A stretch of DNA of 64,000 bases, taken from contig NZ_JASAUZ010000056.1 of assembly GCF_030162935.1 (NCBI RefSeq), positions 124,001 through 188,000 of the forward strand, read 5' to 3'. Shown one piece after another: positions 27,925 through 36,969 of the stretch. Each line of letters begins with the position of its first letter. Position 1 is the first letter of the stretch. A program made the position numbers and the translations under genes. The notes under the pieces were generated by a model. The model was not told where the DNA came from. It ran no database searches and saw only the letters and a list, made by a program, of their open reading frames with translations. This DNA comes from Comamonas halotolerans (GTDB taxonomy: Bacteria > Pseudomonadota > Gammaproteobacteria > Burkholderiales > Burkholderiaceae_C).

Positions 27925-29301
27925 TCAGTTGCCTGCGTTACGAGCGGCTTCAGGAGTGAACATCGAAGGCACCAGATCGCCCTTGTTCAAGATAGGACCC
28001 TTGGGGCGCTCTTGGAACAAGCCATATGCCATGTAAGAGCCTGCATTGAGGTCGTGGAAGAAGGAACTGCCGGCGTGCCATGCATTGATGTCAAACGAGT
28101 AGTAAGTGTTGACAATCCCGTGCTGCCACAGCTGACCACGTGCGTCGTACATATCGGAGGCAACGGCCTGGCCGGTGTCTTCGTCCGCAAACAGCACACG
28201 CTTTGCATACAGGTGGCGGTAGTTGTCCTTGAGCGTGCCTTCAATCACCCACACTCGGCGCAGCTCATAGCGCATATAGTCCGGATTGGGGTGATTGGGT
28301 GTCAGCAGGCTGTCGTACTTGACGGTGTTGGAATGCAGCTTGTAGGTGTTCGCGGGAATGAACATCTCGCGTTTGCCCAACAACTTCCAGTTGTAGCGCT
28401 CGGGCGAACCGTTGAAGAGGCGGTCCGAGTCAATGGTCATTTTTCCGCCAGTCCCGGCCATGGGCTGGTCAAAACCATACTCGGGCAACTGGCGAACGCG
28501 GCGTGTACCGGGGTCATAGTTCCATGCCAGGCGCTTGTCCTTGCCAAAGTTCACGGGCTCTACCGAGTTGGTCACACCACCTTTTTCACGGTCAGGCAAC
28601 AATGCCTTGTTCATGGTGTAGGCCATGACACCTTCCAGCTTCTTGCCCAGGTTTTCAGGGTTGCTGGTCATATCCAGATTGCGGTTATCGGTGCGTCCCC
28701 AGGTGATGTTGCCCGTGGACATCACGTTGGCCGTATCGCGCACGGTGGCCTCTGTGTGCGCGCGGAAAGGCAGCAAATTGTTCCAGATGGCTTCCAGGCC
28801 GTCTTTGGGAAAAGGAAACCCGATAGAGCCTGCATAGCCTGTACGGCCCAGACCATCGGGCATCAGCTCCGCTTCCAGCGCATTCTTTTTGGCGGTTTCA
28901 CACACGATGTCGGGATAACGGAAATCGCGGTGACCGGGATACACAGGAATGCGATAGGACTTGTACTTTTGCAGCATGGCCTTTTGGCCAGGGCTGAGCT
29001 TGTCTTCGTACTGCGCCATGTTCTCTGCCGTGATGGAGAACAGTGGTTTCTCATCGGCAAACAGGTCTGTGGGATGTTTGCCGCTGGCCTTCACATGCCC
29101 AAGACTTTCGGGTGCGTTCAACCACTTGCCGGTGAACTCAGGAATCGTTCCCTCCTTGTTCCCCGCCTTGATTGCGCCCACGCACGTCAGCTCCTTACCC
29201 AGCTTGTCAGCCTCCGATGCAGGCACTTTGGCCCATACCGACGTAGCCATCAGCAAAGCTGCGGCCACAGCCAGTGGGGTCTTTGTCATCACAAACTTCA
29301 T
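27925..29301 (-). CDS. DUF1329 family exported protein (LolB-like fold family)
   Basis: The 458-residue protein has a signal peptide ending VWAKVP and the typical DUF1329 start (SEADKLGKELTCVGAIKAGN, then EGTIPEFTGKW). DUF1329 motifs follow: PVYPGHRDFRYPD, GFPFPKDGLEAIWN, RRVRQLPEYGFDQP, YELRRVWVIEGTLK and YYSFDINAWHAG. The signal peptide is type I with no lipobox Cys at the cleavage site. Members are thought to adopt a LolA/LolB-like hydrophobic-cavity fold, which would suit carrying a lipid or steroid across the periplasm. AAGGAGACACTA precedes the ATG. It is the first gene of a three-gene unit with an operator-like element 129 bases upstream. Confidence 0.82.
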   Translation of the reverse strand: MKFVMTKTPLAVAAALLMATSVWAKVPASEADKLGKELTCVGAIKAGNKEGTIPEFTGKWLNAPESLGHVKASGKHPTDLFADEKPLFSITAENMAQYEDKLSPGQKAMLQKYKSYRIPVYPGHRDFRYPDIVCETAKKNALEAELMPDGLGRTGYAGSIGFPFPKDGLEAIWNNLLPFRAHTEATVRDTANVMSTGNITWGRTDNRNLDMTSNPENLGKKLEGVMAYTMNKALLPDREKGGVTNSVEPVNFGKDKRLAWNYDPGTRRVRQLPEYGFDQPMAGTGGKMTIDSDRLFNGSPERYNWKLLGKREMFIPANTYKLHSNTVKYDSLLTPNHPNPDYMRYELRRVWVIEGTLKDNYRHLYAKRVLFADEDTGQAVASDMYDARGQLWQHGIVNTYYSFDINAWHAGSSFFHDLNAGSYMAYGLFQERPKGPILNKGDLVPSMFTPEAARNAGN

Positions 29302-29430
29302 TAGTGTCTCCTTAGTTCTGGAACTACTTTTTTGCCTCTGTGAAAATATTCAGACTTGGGCTAGAAATTGACTTCATGCACAAGCACTTCGAATTGGCCA
29401 GGCAATGTTGTCTGCGTTGACTTTTTTACC

Positions 29431-29449
29431 CATCGTCCGATGGGACTAA
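29431..29449 (-). promoter_or_regulatory. Operator-like element before the DUF1329 unit
   Basis: On the minus strand it reads TTAGTC-CCATCG-GACGATG, 129 bases before the DUF1329 ATG and 16 of 19 bases identical to the tesA2 element. It also contains the smaller palindrome CCCATC-GGAC-GATGGG. Confidence 0.6.
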
Positions 29450-29486
29450 ATCGATTCCCTAAAAATCACAACACCTTGATGCACAA

Positions 29487-29521
29487 AGAAAAAACCCATC
29501 TGCAAACAATCACAGACGGGT
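29487..29521 (-). terminator. Intrinsic terminator of the 29761-42732 side-chain operon
   Basis: On the minus strand ACCCGTCTG pairs with CAGATGGGT (one G-T wobble) around a 10-base loop, followed by six T. It lies about 240 bases after the last stop codon of the operon. Confidence 0.75.
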
Positions 29522-29760
29522 CGGATAAGGGTAAACAGGGAGAAGTTTTTGTGCGTCTTTTGGCAGACAAAAACAAAAAGACCTAGTAAGTGTTGAAGTT
29601 TAGAAGCGCGCCTTGTTATGAGAGCTAAAGCAGGCAGCAAAATTGGCTGATCTGGCCTGAAGAACCAGGCCTGCCAGAACCCATGGCGGTGGCCATGACA
29701 TAGCCTCCAGATCCGACCACCTCTGCGCTCGTCCAGTCGTCAGTGGTCACAAGCAAACGC

Positions 29761-31476
29761 TCAGCTTGATTCGATCAGATGCGCAAATTCTTTTCGAATA
29801 GCGGTCTTCAGCACCTTGCCTGCCGGATTACGTGGCAAAGGCTCGGCGCTCACCACAATCTGGTTGGGAACCTTGTAGCTGGCCAGGCGCTGCGAAACAA
29901 AAGCCTTGAGCTGCAAGGCGTCCACACCTGATGGTGCAACCACTACTGCCACCACCTGTTCACCCGTATCTGCATGCGGCATGGAAAACACTGCGGCTTC
30001 ATCGAGCGCTTCATGCTGCAGCAGGCAGGATTCGACTTCTGCGGCGGCAATTTTTTCACCATTGCGGTTGATCACGTCCTTGATACGATCCACGATGGTC
30101 AAAAATCCTTCGCTGTTCATCACCCCGATATCCCCGGTGCGAAACCACCCATCGTGCATGGCCTGTGCGGTAGCCTCAGGCTGTTGCCAGTAGCTTTGCA
30201 TCATGGTCACGCCCTTGAGCCAGATTTCCCCTGCCTCGTCCACTGGCAGGGCCGAGCCATCGACATCTGCAATGCGCACTTCAATGATCGGAGACAGCAC
30301 CCCTGCGCTGCGTGGGTGCGCTTCAAACATGCGCCCCGAGCTACCAGCGCACACCCCGTTCGATTCGGTCAGACCAAATCCGATGCCCGACATCCGTCCA
30401 CTGAAATTGTTGAGCACCTCGTCAACCAATCGTGCATGCAAGCCCCCGCCACCAAAACCCACGCCGGACAAATTGCCACTGTAGGCAGGATCCAGGAACT
30501 GGGGCAAAGCCATCATTTGCTGCACCATGCTGGGTGCGCCATTGAACTGGGTGATGTTTTCACTACGAATCAACTCCAGCGCCTGCGCCGCATCCCATCG
30601 GTACATGAATACCAGACGACGACCATGGCGCAACGCCACCAGCAATTGCGCATGCAGACCGCTGACATGGAACAACGGTACGACTGACAAAGTGGTGGGC
30701 TGCAGCTTGCGCGCCATGATCTTGGCGATCGCATCGGGCGAAACCATGGCTGCCATGGCGCTGATGCAGTCGATATTGAACACCGCCTGACATACCGCAC
30801 GGTGCGAAGAAGCCACCCCTTTGGAGCGACTGGTCGCACCTGAAGTGAACAAAATGACGGCTGTTTCGTCAGGCTGGAGCGTCGCAGCATCCCAACCGCT
30901 GTGCCCCTCTGCGATCATCGCGCCCCATTCCGCAGCACCGCCTTCACCGTCCACCACCAGACACTGAATACTCAGCACTGGCAGCTGCGATTGCACACGC
31001 GCGAAACGCTCGGCATCGCACACCAGCCAGGTGGGGCTGGTGTCTTGCAAATTGGCCACCAGTTCCTGCGTCAGACCAAAACTGTTGATCGGAACGACCA
31101 CGGCCCCCAACAAACCGGCAGCCACAAACGCCACCACCCATTCCGGGCGATTGCGCATGGCAATGGCCACACGCATGCCTGCCTGAACGCCCCAGTCTTT
31201 TTGCCAACGACTGGCCAGCGCGTCAGCGGCCGCAAACAAACGGTCAAACGTCCAGCGGTCTTGCCCATACACCATGAACTCTGCACTGCCATGCGCGCGC
31301 CCTGCATTGAGCAGATCCGGCAATGTCTGGAACGCATTGCGATACGCAGCCACTTGCTGACCGTTGGGTAGTTGCACCTGCTCCAAAGCGAATGGTGCAC
31401 CTGGCGATGTCAGTTGCACGCGGATAGCTTGCAATTGGGCCCCCAATGTCGGGGCTGCGGTTTCAGTCGGCAACAT
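29761..31476 (-). CDS. AMP-forming acyl-CoA ligase, probable steroid side-chain CoA ligase
   Basis: The 571-residue ligase has VILFTSGATSRSKGV as P-loop, GIGFGLTESNG, the adenylate motif GWFRTGDIGVMNSEGFLTIV followed by DRIKDVINRNGEKI, and a C-terminal RNPAGKVLKTAIR with the catalytic Lys. It lies at the end of the long side-chain operon, directly after an acyl-CoA dehydrogenase gene (TGA then one base then ATG). Two ligases occur in this operon, and bile-acid side-chain removal needs two CoA activations (the C24 acid and, after the aldehyde step, the C22 acid). This could be either. The ribosome-binding site is weak, so translational coupling is likely. Confidence 0.8.
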   Translation of the reverse strand: MLPTETAAPTLGAQLQAIRVQLTSPGAPFALEQVQLPNGQQVAAYRNAFQTLPDLLNAGRAHGSAEFMVYGQDRWTFDRLFAAADALASRWQKDWGVQAGMRVAIAMRNRPEWVVAFVAAGLLGAVVVPINSFGLTQELVANLQDTSPTWLVCDAERFARVQSQLPVLSIQCLVVDGEGGAAEWGAMIAEGHSGWDAATLQPDETAVILFTSGATSRSKGVASSHRAVCQAVFNIDCISAMAAMVSPDAIAKIMARKLQPTTLSVVPLFHVSGLHAQLLVALRHGRRLVFMYRWDAAQALELIRSENITQFNGAPSMVQQMMALPQFLDPAYSGNLSGVGFGGGGLHARLVDEVLNNFSGRMSGIGFGLTESNGVCAGSSGRMFEAHPRSAGVLSPIIEVRIADVDGSALPVDEAGEIWLKGVTMMQSYWQQPEATAQAMHDGWFRTGDIGVMNSEGFLTIVDRIKDVINRNGEKIAAAEVESCLLQHEALDEAAVFSMPHADTGEQVVAVVVAPSGVDALQLKAFVSQRLASYKVPNQIVVSAEPLPRNPAGKVLKTAIRKEFAHLIESS

Positions 31477-31477
31477 C

Positions 31478-32602
31478 TCAAAACCCTTTCAATTGTGCGT
31501 AACGGTTGCGATGGAACAAGCCATCGCCCAGACTGCGCTGAAGCACCCGAGCCCGCTTGAGAAACAGGCCAATATCCAGCTCGTCTGTCACACCAATCCC
31601 TCCGTGCAGTTGCACCGCCTCATTGCACAGTCGTTCGCACAGGTCCGAAGCTTTGGCCTTGGCAAGGCTGCATTGAAGGGCAATGGCATGCTCGTTACCG
31701 GAATCAATCGCCTCCAGCGCTCCCAGTACACAGCTGTGCAGCAATTCCAGCTCGGTATACAGACGTGCTGCGCGGTGCTGCAGTGCCTGAAAGGAGCCAA
31801 TGGGGACATCAAACTGCACACGTTCTTTGAGATACGCCACCGTGCGCTCGAACACCTCACGTAACAGCCCCAGCGATTCTGCCGCCAGGCAGGCTCGGGC
31901 ACGATCCAGCACCGCATCCAGCGCAGCACGCGCAGGCATGGCTGTCAAGGCCATGTCGGCACTCAGGACGACCTGCTCAAAATCAACACGCGCAACATTG
32001 CGGCTATCCGCGAGCACCTGACGCTGAACACGCACTCCCTGCAAATTCGCGGGCACCAGCCACAGGCCCACTGCTCCAGCGCCAGCAGCAGCCACCACAA
32101 ACGCATCGGCACCCACGCCATCTATCACAAAGAACTTGCTGCCACTCAGACTCCAACCTGTGGTGGTTTGCTCTGCTCGTGTCTGCAAAGACTGCGGCAG
32201 GTGGTGGCCCGAGGCCTCATCCAGGGCCAATGCCACTCGCGCCTTACCTTCAACCAGCAGCGGCAACCAGTGCGCTTGCTGCTGGGCATTGCCTGCACGC
32301 AGCAGCAGCTCCGGCGCAATCACCGCCTGCGTCAGCAAGGGCTGGGCTGCCAGTTGACGGCCTATGTGTTCAAACACGCTGCCCAGGCCCAGATAGCCCA
32401 CAGCCAGACCGCCATGCTCCTCCGGCAGCACGGCAGCAGGCCAGCCCATTTCCACCATTTGCTGCCACACCTTGCTGTCGAAACCCTGCAGGACTTGCTG
32501 GTCACGCAGCTGGCGCATGAGGGTTACCGGCGTCTGGGTTTGAAGAAAATCTGCTGCACTGTCCCGCAACAATGCCTGTTCCTCAGTCAAAAGCATTGAC
32601 AT
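31478..32602 (-). CDS. Acyl-CoA dehydrogenase, small partner subunit (pair A)
   Basis: The 374-residue protein has an acyl-CoA dehydrogenase fold: LTEEQALLRDSAADFL at the start, PEEHGGLAVGYLGLG, and AVQLHGGIGVTDELDIG near the end. It lacks the SEPxAGSDLA segment that its larger neighbour has. In steroid degraders such unequal pairs form alpha2beta2 heterotetramers (ChsE1-ChsE2, Scd1AB) that desaturate bulky steroid-CoA thioesters. The partner is most likely 32780-33976. AAGGAGACAAAACC precedes ATG 32602. A 177-base gap without features separates the two genes. Confidence 0.82.
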   Translation of the reverse strand: MSMLLTEEQALLRDSAADFLQTQTPVTLMRQLRDQQVLQGFDSKVWQQMVEMGWPAAVLPEEHGGLAVGYLGLGSVFEHIGRQLAAQPLLTQAVIAPELLLRAGNAQQQAHWLPLLVEGKARVALALDEASGHHLPQSLQTRAEQTTTGWSLSGSKFFVIDGVGADAFVVAAAGAGAVGLWLVPANLQGVRVQRQVLADSRNVARVDFEQVVLSADMALTAMPARAALDAVLDRARACLAAESLGLLREVFERTVAYLKERVQFDVPIGSFQALQHRAARLYTELELLHSCVLGALEAIDSGNEHAIALQCSLAKAKASDLCERLCNEAVQLHGGIGVTDELDIGLFLKRARVLQRSLGDGLFHRNRYAQLKGF

Positions 32603-32779
32603 GGTTTTGTCTCCTTGAACAAGTGGTGAAGCAGCGCTTGCAGGATTTCCGCTTGGAGCACAAGCTTGACCACTCTTTTTTTATGGGCAACTCGCACACG
32701 ACTGGCACGGCTTTGAGCGCGTTGCTGCTTATGCGCGAACTGCGGTTGATTGGCTGACACGTGAACAACTGGCGCAAGC

Positions 32780-33976
32780 TCAGGACGGCAACCCCAGCAC
32801 ACGCTTGGCGATGATGTTGAGCTGCACCTCCGAGCTTCCACCACCCAAGGTATAGGTTTTGGAGCGCAGCCACGCGCGGCAGACTTCCAGCTCATCGGCG
32901 CTGAAGTCCTGCCCCTCCCAGCCCAGCCCGCGCAAACCCATGATGCGTTGCAACAGCTCGTATTTGCTCACTTCCTGCTCGGTCTGAACCAGTTTCATAA
33001 TGCTGGCAGGGCCCGACACATCCTGTCGCGCCAGTGCTTGCTCGGTCACGCGGCGGTGAGTCAGAGCAAATGCCTGTGCATCCATCATCACGCCAGCGAG
33101 CTGGTCTCGCAGTACCGCTTGCTGCGGCAGATCCTGCCCCTGCAGCAAATACGGCAATGCAGTTTGCAGGGCATCGTGCGAAGGCGCACCACCTTCGGTG
33201 AACTTGGACATGGCGGCGCGCTCGTGCTGGAGCAGCTTTTTGGCCAGGCTCCAGCCCTCACCCTCTTTGCCTACGAGCTGGCGCACTGGTACGCGAACAT
33301 CGTCAAAGAACACCTGACAAAAGCTGGACTTGCCGCTGATCAGCTCGATCGGTTTGACCGTCACCCCGGGCAATTTCATATCAATCAGCACAAAGCTGAT
33401 GCCATCCTGCTTCTTGCCTTCGTTGCTGGTGCGAACCAAGGCGTACATCCAGTCACCTTTGTCGCCGTCCGAAGTCCAGATCTTGCTTCCATTGATGATG
33501 TAGGCCTCACCCTCGGCATCGTTCACACGCTTGGCCGAAGTTTTCAGGCTTGCCAGGTCGGAGCCCGCATTAGGCTCCGAAAAACCCTGGCACCAGCGAC
33601 GTACCCCCTGCATCATCGGAACCAGATGTTCCAGCTTTTGCTCATGGGTACCGGCCTCCAGAAGCACAGGGCCCAACATCCACACACCCAGGTTGTACTG
33701 AGGCTGGCGGCAACCCAGCTTGGCCATTTCGACTTCGACAATGCGCGCCTGCTTGGGGCTCAAGCCACCACCGCCGTACTCCACAGGCCACGATGGCGCA
33801 AACCAACCGCGATCACGCATGCGCTCAAACCACAGCTTCTGGTCTTCGCTGATGAACTGCAACTGAGAGCTCGCCCAGACCATCTCTTCACCCACAATCG
33901 GGCGACGCATGCTGGGCGGGCAGTTGTCTTGCAACCATTGCGCCACTTCTTGCTGAAAAGTCTCCAACTCCGTCAT
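32780..33976 (-). CDS. Acyl-CoA dehydrogenase, large partner subunit (pair A)
   Basis: The 398-residue protein carries the full acyl-CoA dehydrogenase set: WPVEYGGGGLSPKQARI, GFSEPNAGSDLASLKT, SKIWTSDGDKGDWMYAL and the closing GGGSSEVQLNIIAKRVLGLP. It is expected to pair with 31478-32602 for FAD-dependent alpha,beta-desaturation of a steroid side-chain acyl-CoA. AAGGAGGCAGCCAG lies before the ATG, 12 bases after the metallo-beta-lactamase-fold gene. The exact substrate (C24 or C22 thioester) is not readable from sequence. Confidence 0.85.
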   Translation of the reverse strand: MTELETFQQEVAQWLQDNCPPSMRRPIVGEEMVWASSQLQFISEDQKLWFERMRDRGWFAPSWPVEYGGGGLSPKQARIVEVEMAKLGCRQPQYNLGVWMLGPVLLEAGTHEQKLEHLVPMMQGVRRWCQGFSEPNAGSDLASLKTSAKRVNDAEGEAYIINGSKIWTSDGDKGDWMYALVRTSNEGKKQDGISFVLIDMKLPGVTVKPIELISGKSSFCQVFFDDVRVPVRQLVGKEGEGWSLAKKLLQHERAAMSKFTEGGAPSHDALQTALPYLLQGQDLPQQAVLRDQLAGVMMDAQAFALTHRRVTEQALARQDVSGPASIMKLVQTEQEVSKYELLQRIMGLRGLGWEGQDFSADELEVCRAWLRSKTYTLGGGSSEVQLNIIAKRVLGLPS

Positions 33977-33988
33977 CTGGCTGCCTCC

Positions 33989-35044
33989 TTACTCGACAAG
34001 CGAGAAATAATCAATCTTGTTGTTACCCCGGATGCGTTGCAACTCCCCCTGACACCGCATCCAGTTGAGGTGCGCAAAAGTCTCGCCCAATGCCAGCAAC
34101 TGGTCCATGGGGCTGCGCAGCCTGGGAAAAAGCACATGCATGATGTCTGCAGCACTGGCCCGCGGATGTTGCCGCAGGTGAGTGCGCACCATGGAAAATT
34201 GATCCATATGGTGAGCCACCATCTGGTCCGCTCGTTCTCTGACACCGTAGAACACACCCTGGTGAGAAGGCAGCACCAGCGTTTGCGCATCCAGCTCACG
34301 CAAACGACGCATGGACTCCAGCCACCCTTGCAGAGGGTTGCCGTTGGGCTCGAACGGCGTGACCATCACATTCGAGGTAATGCCTGGCAACAACTGGTCA
34401 CCAGCCACCAGAATCTTGCGGCGTGCGTCATACAGACATACATGCTCGGGCGAATGTCCTTCTCCAACCACCACCTGCCAAGCATCGTCCCCCAGGTGTA
34501 GCACCTGACCATGGCGCAGTCGCTCATAGGTCACAGGAGGCACATTCCTAAATGGATCTTTGCGCAGCACCGCAAACATGCGCTGCACCTGCTCATCGTC
34601 CAGGCCTGAACAGGCATAGAAGTCTGCATGTGCCTGCGGCAATGGGTCCGGCGGTGGACCCATTTGCAGGCGCAGCATCATGAACTCGCCATAGCTCATG
34701 AGCAGGGGAATATTGAAATGCGCTTGCAACCAGGCGGCAGCACCTGCATGGTCGTAGTGGCAATGGGTACAGATCAACCTGGTAGGCTTGTGCCCGGCCA
34801 GTTGGCCTGTCGTGAATATTTGCTCCCACAAAGCACGCGTGGCTGGCAGTCCCAGTCCCGTGTCCACAATGGCCCAGCCCGGGCCATCGCGCAACAGATA
34901 CACATTGATATGGTCCAGCGACATGGGCATGGGCATGCGTAGCCACAACACGCCTGCCGCAACTTCCACCACGCTGCCATCTGCCGCCGGTGGAGAAAAC
35001 GGGTAGCGCAGCGGTGAGTCCTTTTTAAGCTGCACGCCTGACAT
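33989..35044 (-). CDS. Metallo-beta-lactamase-fold hydrolase in the side-chain operon
   Basis: The 351-residue protein has the metal-binding motif THCHYDHAG (HxHxDH), a further His in GEGHSPEHVCLYD, the Asp in ILVAGDQLLPG and a C-terminal helical part resembling the winged-helix extension of glyoxalase-II-like/LACTB2 proteins. Members hydrolyse thioesters, lactones or phosphodiesters. In this operon a thioesterase that recovers CoA from stalled steroid-CoA esters, or a lactonase, is plausible but unproven. I choose ATG 35044, ten bases after the ligase stop; longer N-terminal forms would overlap the ligase gene. Confidence 0.78.
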   Translation of the reverse strand: MSGVQLKKDSPLRYPFSPPAADGSVVEVAAGVLWLRMPMPMSLDHINVYLLRDGPGWAIVDTGLGLPATRALWEQIFTTGQLAGHKPTRLICTHCHYDHAGAAAWLQAHFNIPLLMSYGEFMMLRLQMGPPPDPLPQAHADFYACSGLDDEQVQRMFAVLRKDPFRNVPPVTYERLRHGQVLHLGDDAWQVVVGEGHSPEHVCLYDARRKILVAGDQLLPGITSNVMVTPFEPNGNPLQGWLESMRRLRELDAQTLVLPSHQGVFYGVRERADQMVAHHMDQFSMVRTHLRQHPRASAADIMHVLFPRLRSPMDQLLALGETFAHLNWMRCQGELQRIRGNNKIDYFSLVE

Positions 35045-35054
35045 GGGACTGGAG

Positions 35055-36902
35055 TTATGCACGCAATGCCCTTTCGACAGACTCTGCAGTGACAGGCACA
35101 TAGCGTCCCTGGTGGTCGTCCCGCACAAACAATGGGTCGCTGACCTGTGCCGTGTCATAGCCCTGTTTTTGCAGGTCCACCTTGCGCAGTTTGTAGTTAC
35201 CCGTCATGTCTGGTGCATCAACCAGCCGTACAAAAAGCGGTGCTGCATAGCGCGGCAGGCGCTGCAGGGCAAACTGGCAAAACGCCTCCGGATCAAAGCT
35301 GCGACCTTTCTGCATGAGCAATGCCGCCATCCCGGCGCGACCTCCATGACCCGGCACATGTACACCATAGACGTTGATGGCATCCAGCCCCGGGAAATCA
35401 CCCAAGGCATCGCTGACCTCCATGGTGGAGACGTTCTCGCTTTTCCAGCGGAAGGTATCGCCAATGCGATCCACAAACCAGACATAGCCGTCTTCGTCAC
35501 AGCGCAACAAGTCGCCGGAAGCCCACCACGCATCGCCCTCCTTGAAGACATTGCGCAGGATTTTTTTCTCCGTGGCCTCCGCGCTGGTGTAGCCTTCAAA
35601 ACGCCCTGCGACGATGTCTGGATACTGCATCAGCATGCCCAGAGCCTCACCTGGCTCGTTGACCGCAGCGAGCTGCAAGAAGCCCTGCGCATCGCGCACG
35701 TAGTCCCCTTTTTCCTGGTCATATCGCACCAGGCGCAAATTCGTTTTTTCCCAGTAAGGGACTCGACCACAGGCACCAATGCGGTTGTCCACATTCACCG
35801 TGCTTGCATTGGCCTCGGTGCTCCCCCAGCCTTCAAACACCTGAAAGTGGTTCCCAAAACGGGCACTCCATTGCTGCCACAGCTCGCTGGTCATGCCCGT
35901 GCCGGACATTTTGCGCAATGTATGCACCTGGTCCTGTACATGGGCGGGCGCGCTCAGCAAGAAGCGGCAGATCTCTCCCACATACTGGCAAAACGTGATG
36001 CCATAGCGGCGCACATCGTGCCAGAACTCACTGCGGCTGAATTTGCGACGCACCACCACACTAGCTCCTGCACTCATGGCAGTGCTGGTCGCAGACATCG
36101 AGGCGGCGGCATGGTACATCGGCAGGAAGCAGTAAAACACATCTTCTGACGTGATCTCCCACAGCGCCCTCATCGTATCCCCCGACATCAGCCAGCGAGC
36201 ATGGCTGATGACGGCCGCTTTCGGCAACCCCGTGGTACCGCTGGTAAAGATGTATTGCGCAGTTTCACCTGCCGTGAGGCCGTCACGCCAGCTTTGCGGC
36301 ACGTTGCTGCTATCGGTTTGCAAGGCTGCAGCCGCTTGGAGGTCACGGCCAAAACGGGCGAGCAACAGGGCATCACACGGACGATCGCTATCTGGCCAAT
36401 GCAGCCAGGTGACACCTGAGGGCAAGTCGGACGTTGCGGCAAAACGCGGGACACACTCTTCGCCAACCACTACAAACTGCGCTCGGGTCACTTCCAGCGC
36501 ATGCACCAGTGGCTTGCCGCTGACATGTGTGTTCAAAAAACCTGCAATCGCCCCCAGCTTGTTAATAGCCAGCCAGACGAAAAAGAAGGCTGCGCGGTTT
36601 TCCAGGGACATGGCCACCACGTCTCCGCGGCGAACCCCCAGAGTTTGCAAAGCACGTGCCACCTGGTTGACTTTGGCATTCACATCACTGTAGGTAAAGC
36701 GGGCATCACCTTCGCACAGGAAAATGCGATTTCCCCATTGCACCGCGCAGCTTTCCAGCCTGTCGGCAATCGTGTACGGGTCCGATGCCTTGAAGCGGCT
36801 GGCAATTTCAGAACGTTTGTCCATTTTCGCCTGCGTGACATCACGTGGCACCACAGGGGTAGAAGCCTGCACCGTGGGGCAGACCATCGTCTCTGCGCTC
36901 AT
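35055..36902 (-). CDS. FATP-type acyl-CoA synthetase, probable steroid side-chain CoA ligase
   Basis: The 615-residue protein resembles the FATP/very-long-chain acyl-CoA synthetase group (FadD6, FadD19 type). Motifs are YIFTSGTTGLPKAAVISHAR, FEGWGSTEANAS, WWASGDLLRCDEDGYVWFVD, DRIGDTFRWKSENVST and a C-terminal GNYKLRKVDLQKQGYD. That group favours long or bulky acids, which fits activation of bile acids. The start is ATG 36902, preceded by GGAGACAAGTG; the longer reading frame would add 36 residues without a ribosome-binding site. It follows an acyl-CoA dehydrogenase gene by 67 bases. Confidence 0.83.
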   Translation of the reverse strand: MSAETMVCPTVQASTPVVPRDVTQAKMDKRSEIASRFKASDPYTIADRLESCAVQWGNRIFLCEGDARFTYSDVNAKVNQVARALQTLGVRRGDVVAMSLENRAAFFFVWLAINKLGAIAGFLNTHVSGKPLVHALEVTRAQFVVVGEECVPRFAATSDLPSGVTWLHWPDSDRPCDALLLARFGRDLQAAAALQTDSSNVPQSWRDGLTAGETAQYIFTSGTTGLPKAAVISHARWLMSGDTMRALWEITSEDVFYCFLPMYHAAASMSATSTAMSAGASVVVRRKFSRSEFWHDVRRYGITFCQYVGEICRFLLSAPAHVQDQVHTLRKMSGTGMTSELWQQWSARFGNHFQVFEGWGSTEANASTVNVDNRIGACGRVPYWEKTNLRLVRYDQEKGDYVRDAQGFLQLAAVNEPGEALGMLMQYPDIVAGRFEGYTSAEATEKKILRNVFKEGDAWWASGDLLRCDEDGYVWFVDRIGDTFRWKSENVSTMEVSDALGDFPGLDAINVYGVHVPGHGGRAGMAALLMQKGRSFDPEAFCQFALQRLPRYAAPLFVRLVDAPDMTGNYKLRKVDLQKQGYDTAQVSDPLFVRDDHQGRYVPVTAESVERALRA

Positions 36903-36969
36903 CACTTGTCTCCTGAATTTATATATTTGGCATGTAGTGAGAATGGGCGCGGCAGTCAGTGCGCGCCGG

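Larger units (their letters stand above)
29302..29760. other. Intergenic region with DUF1329 operator and terminator of the side-chain operon
   Basis: These 459 bases lie between the DUF1329 start and the end of the last side-chain ligase gene, both on the minus strand. They hold the terminator at 29487-29521 and then the operator-like element at 29431-29449, so transcription ends and restarts here. No coding frame is supported. Confidence 0.7.

Noticed and set aside
27916-29304. Plus-strand open frame (462 codons) covering almost the whole DUF1329 gene
   Set aside because: It is an exact antisense shadow without a signal, motif or ribosome-binding site; DUF1329 on the minus strand is convincing.
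32948-34501. Long plus-strand open frame (517 codons) opposite the acyl-CoA dehydrogenase and metallo-beta-lactamase genes
   Set aside because: It mirrors well-supported minus-strand genes, shows no family motif, and is rich in His, Gln and Arg as expected of the antisense of GC-rich coding sequence.
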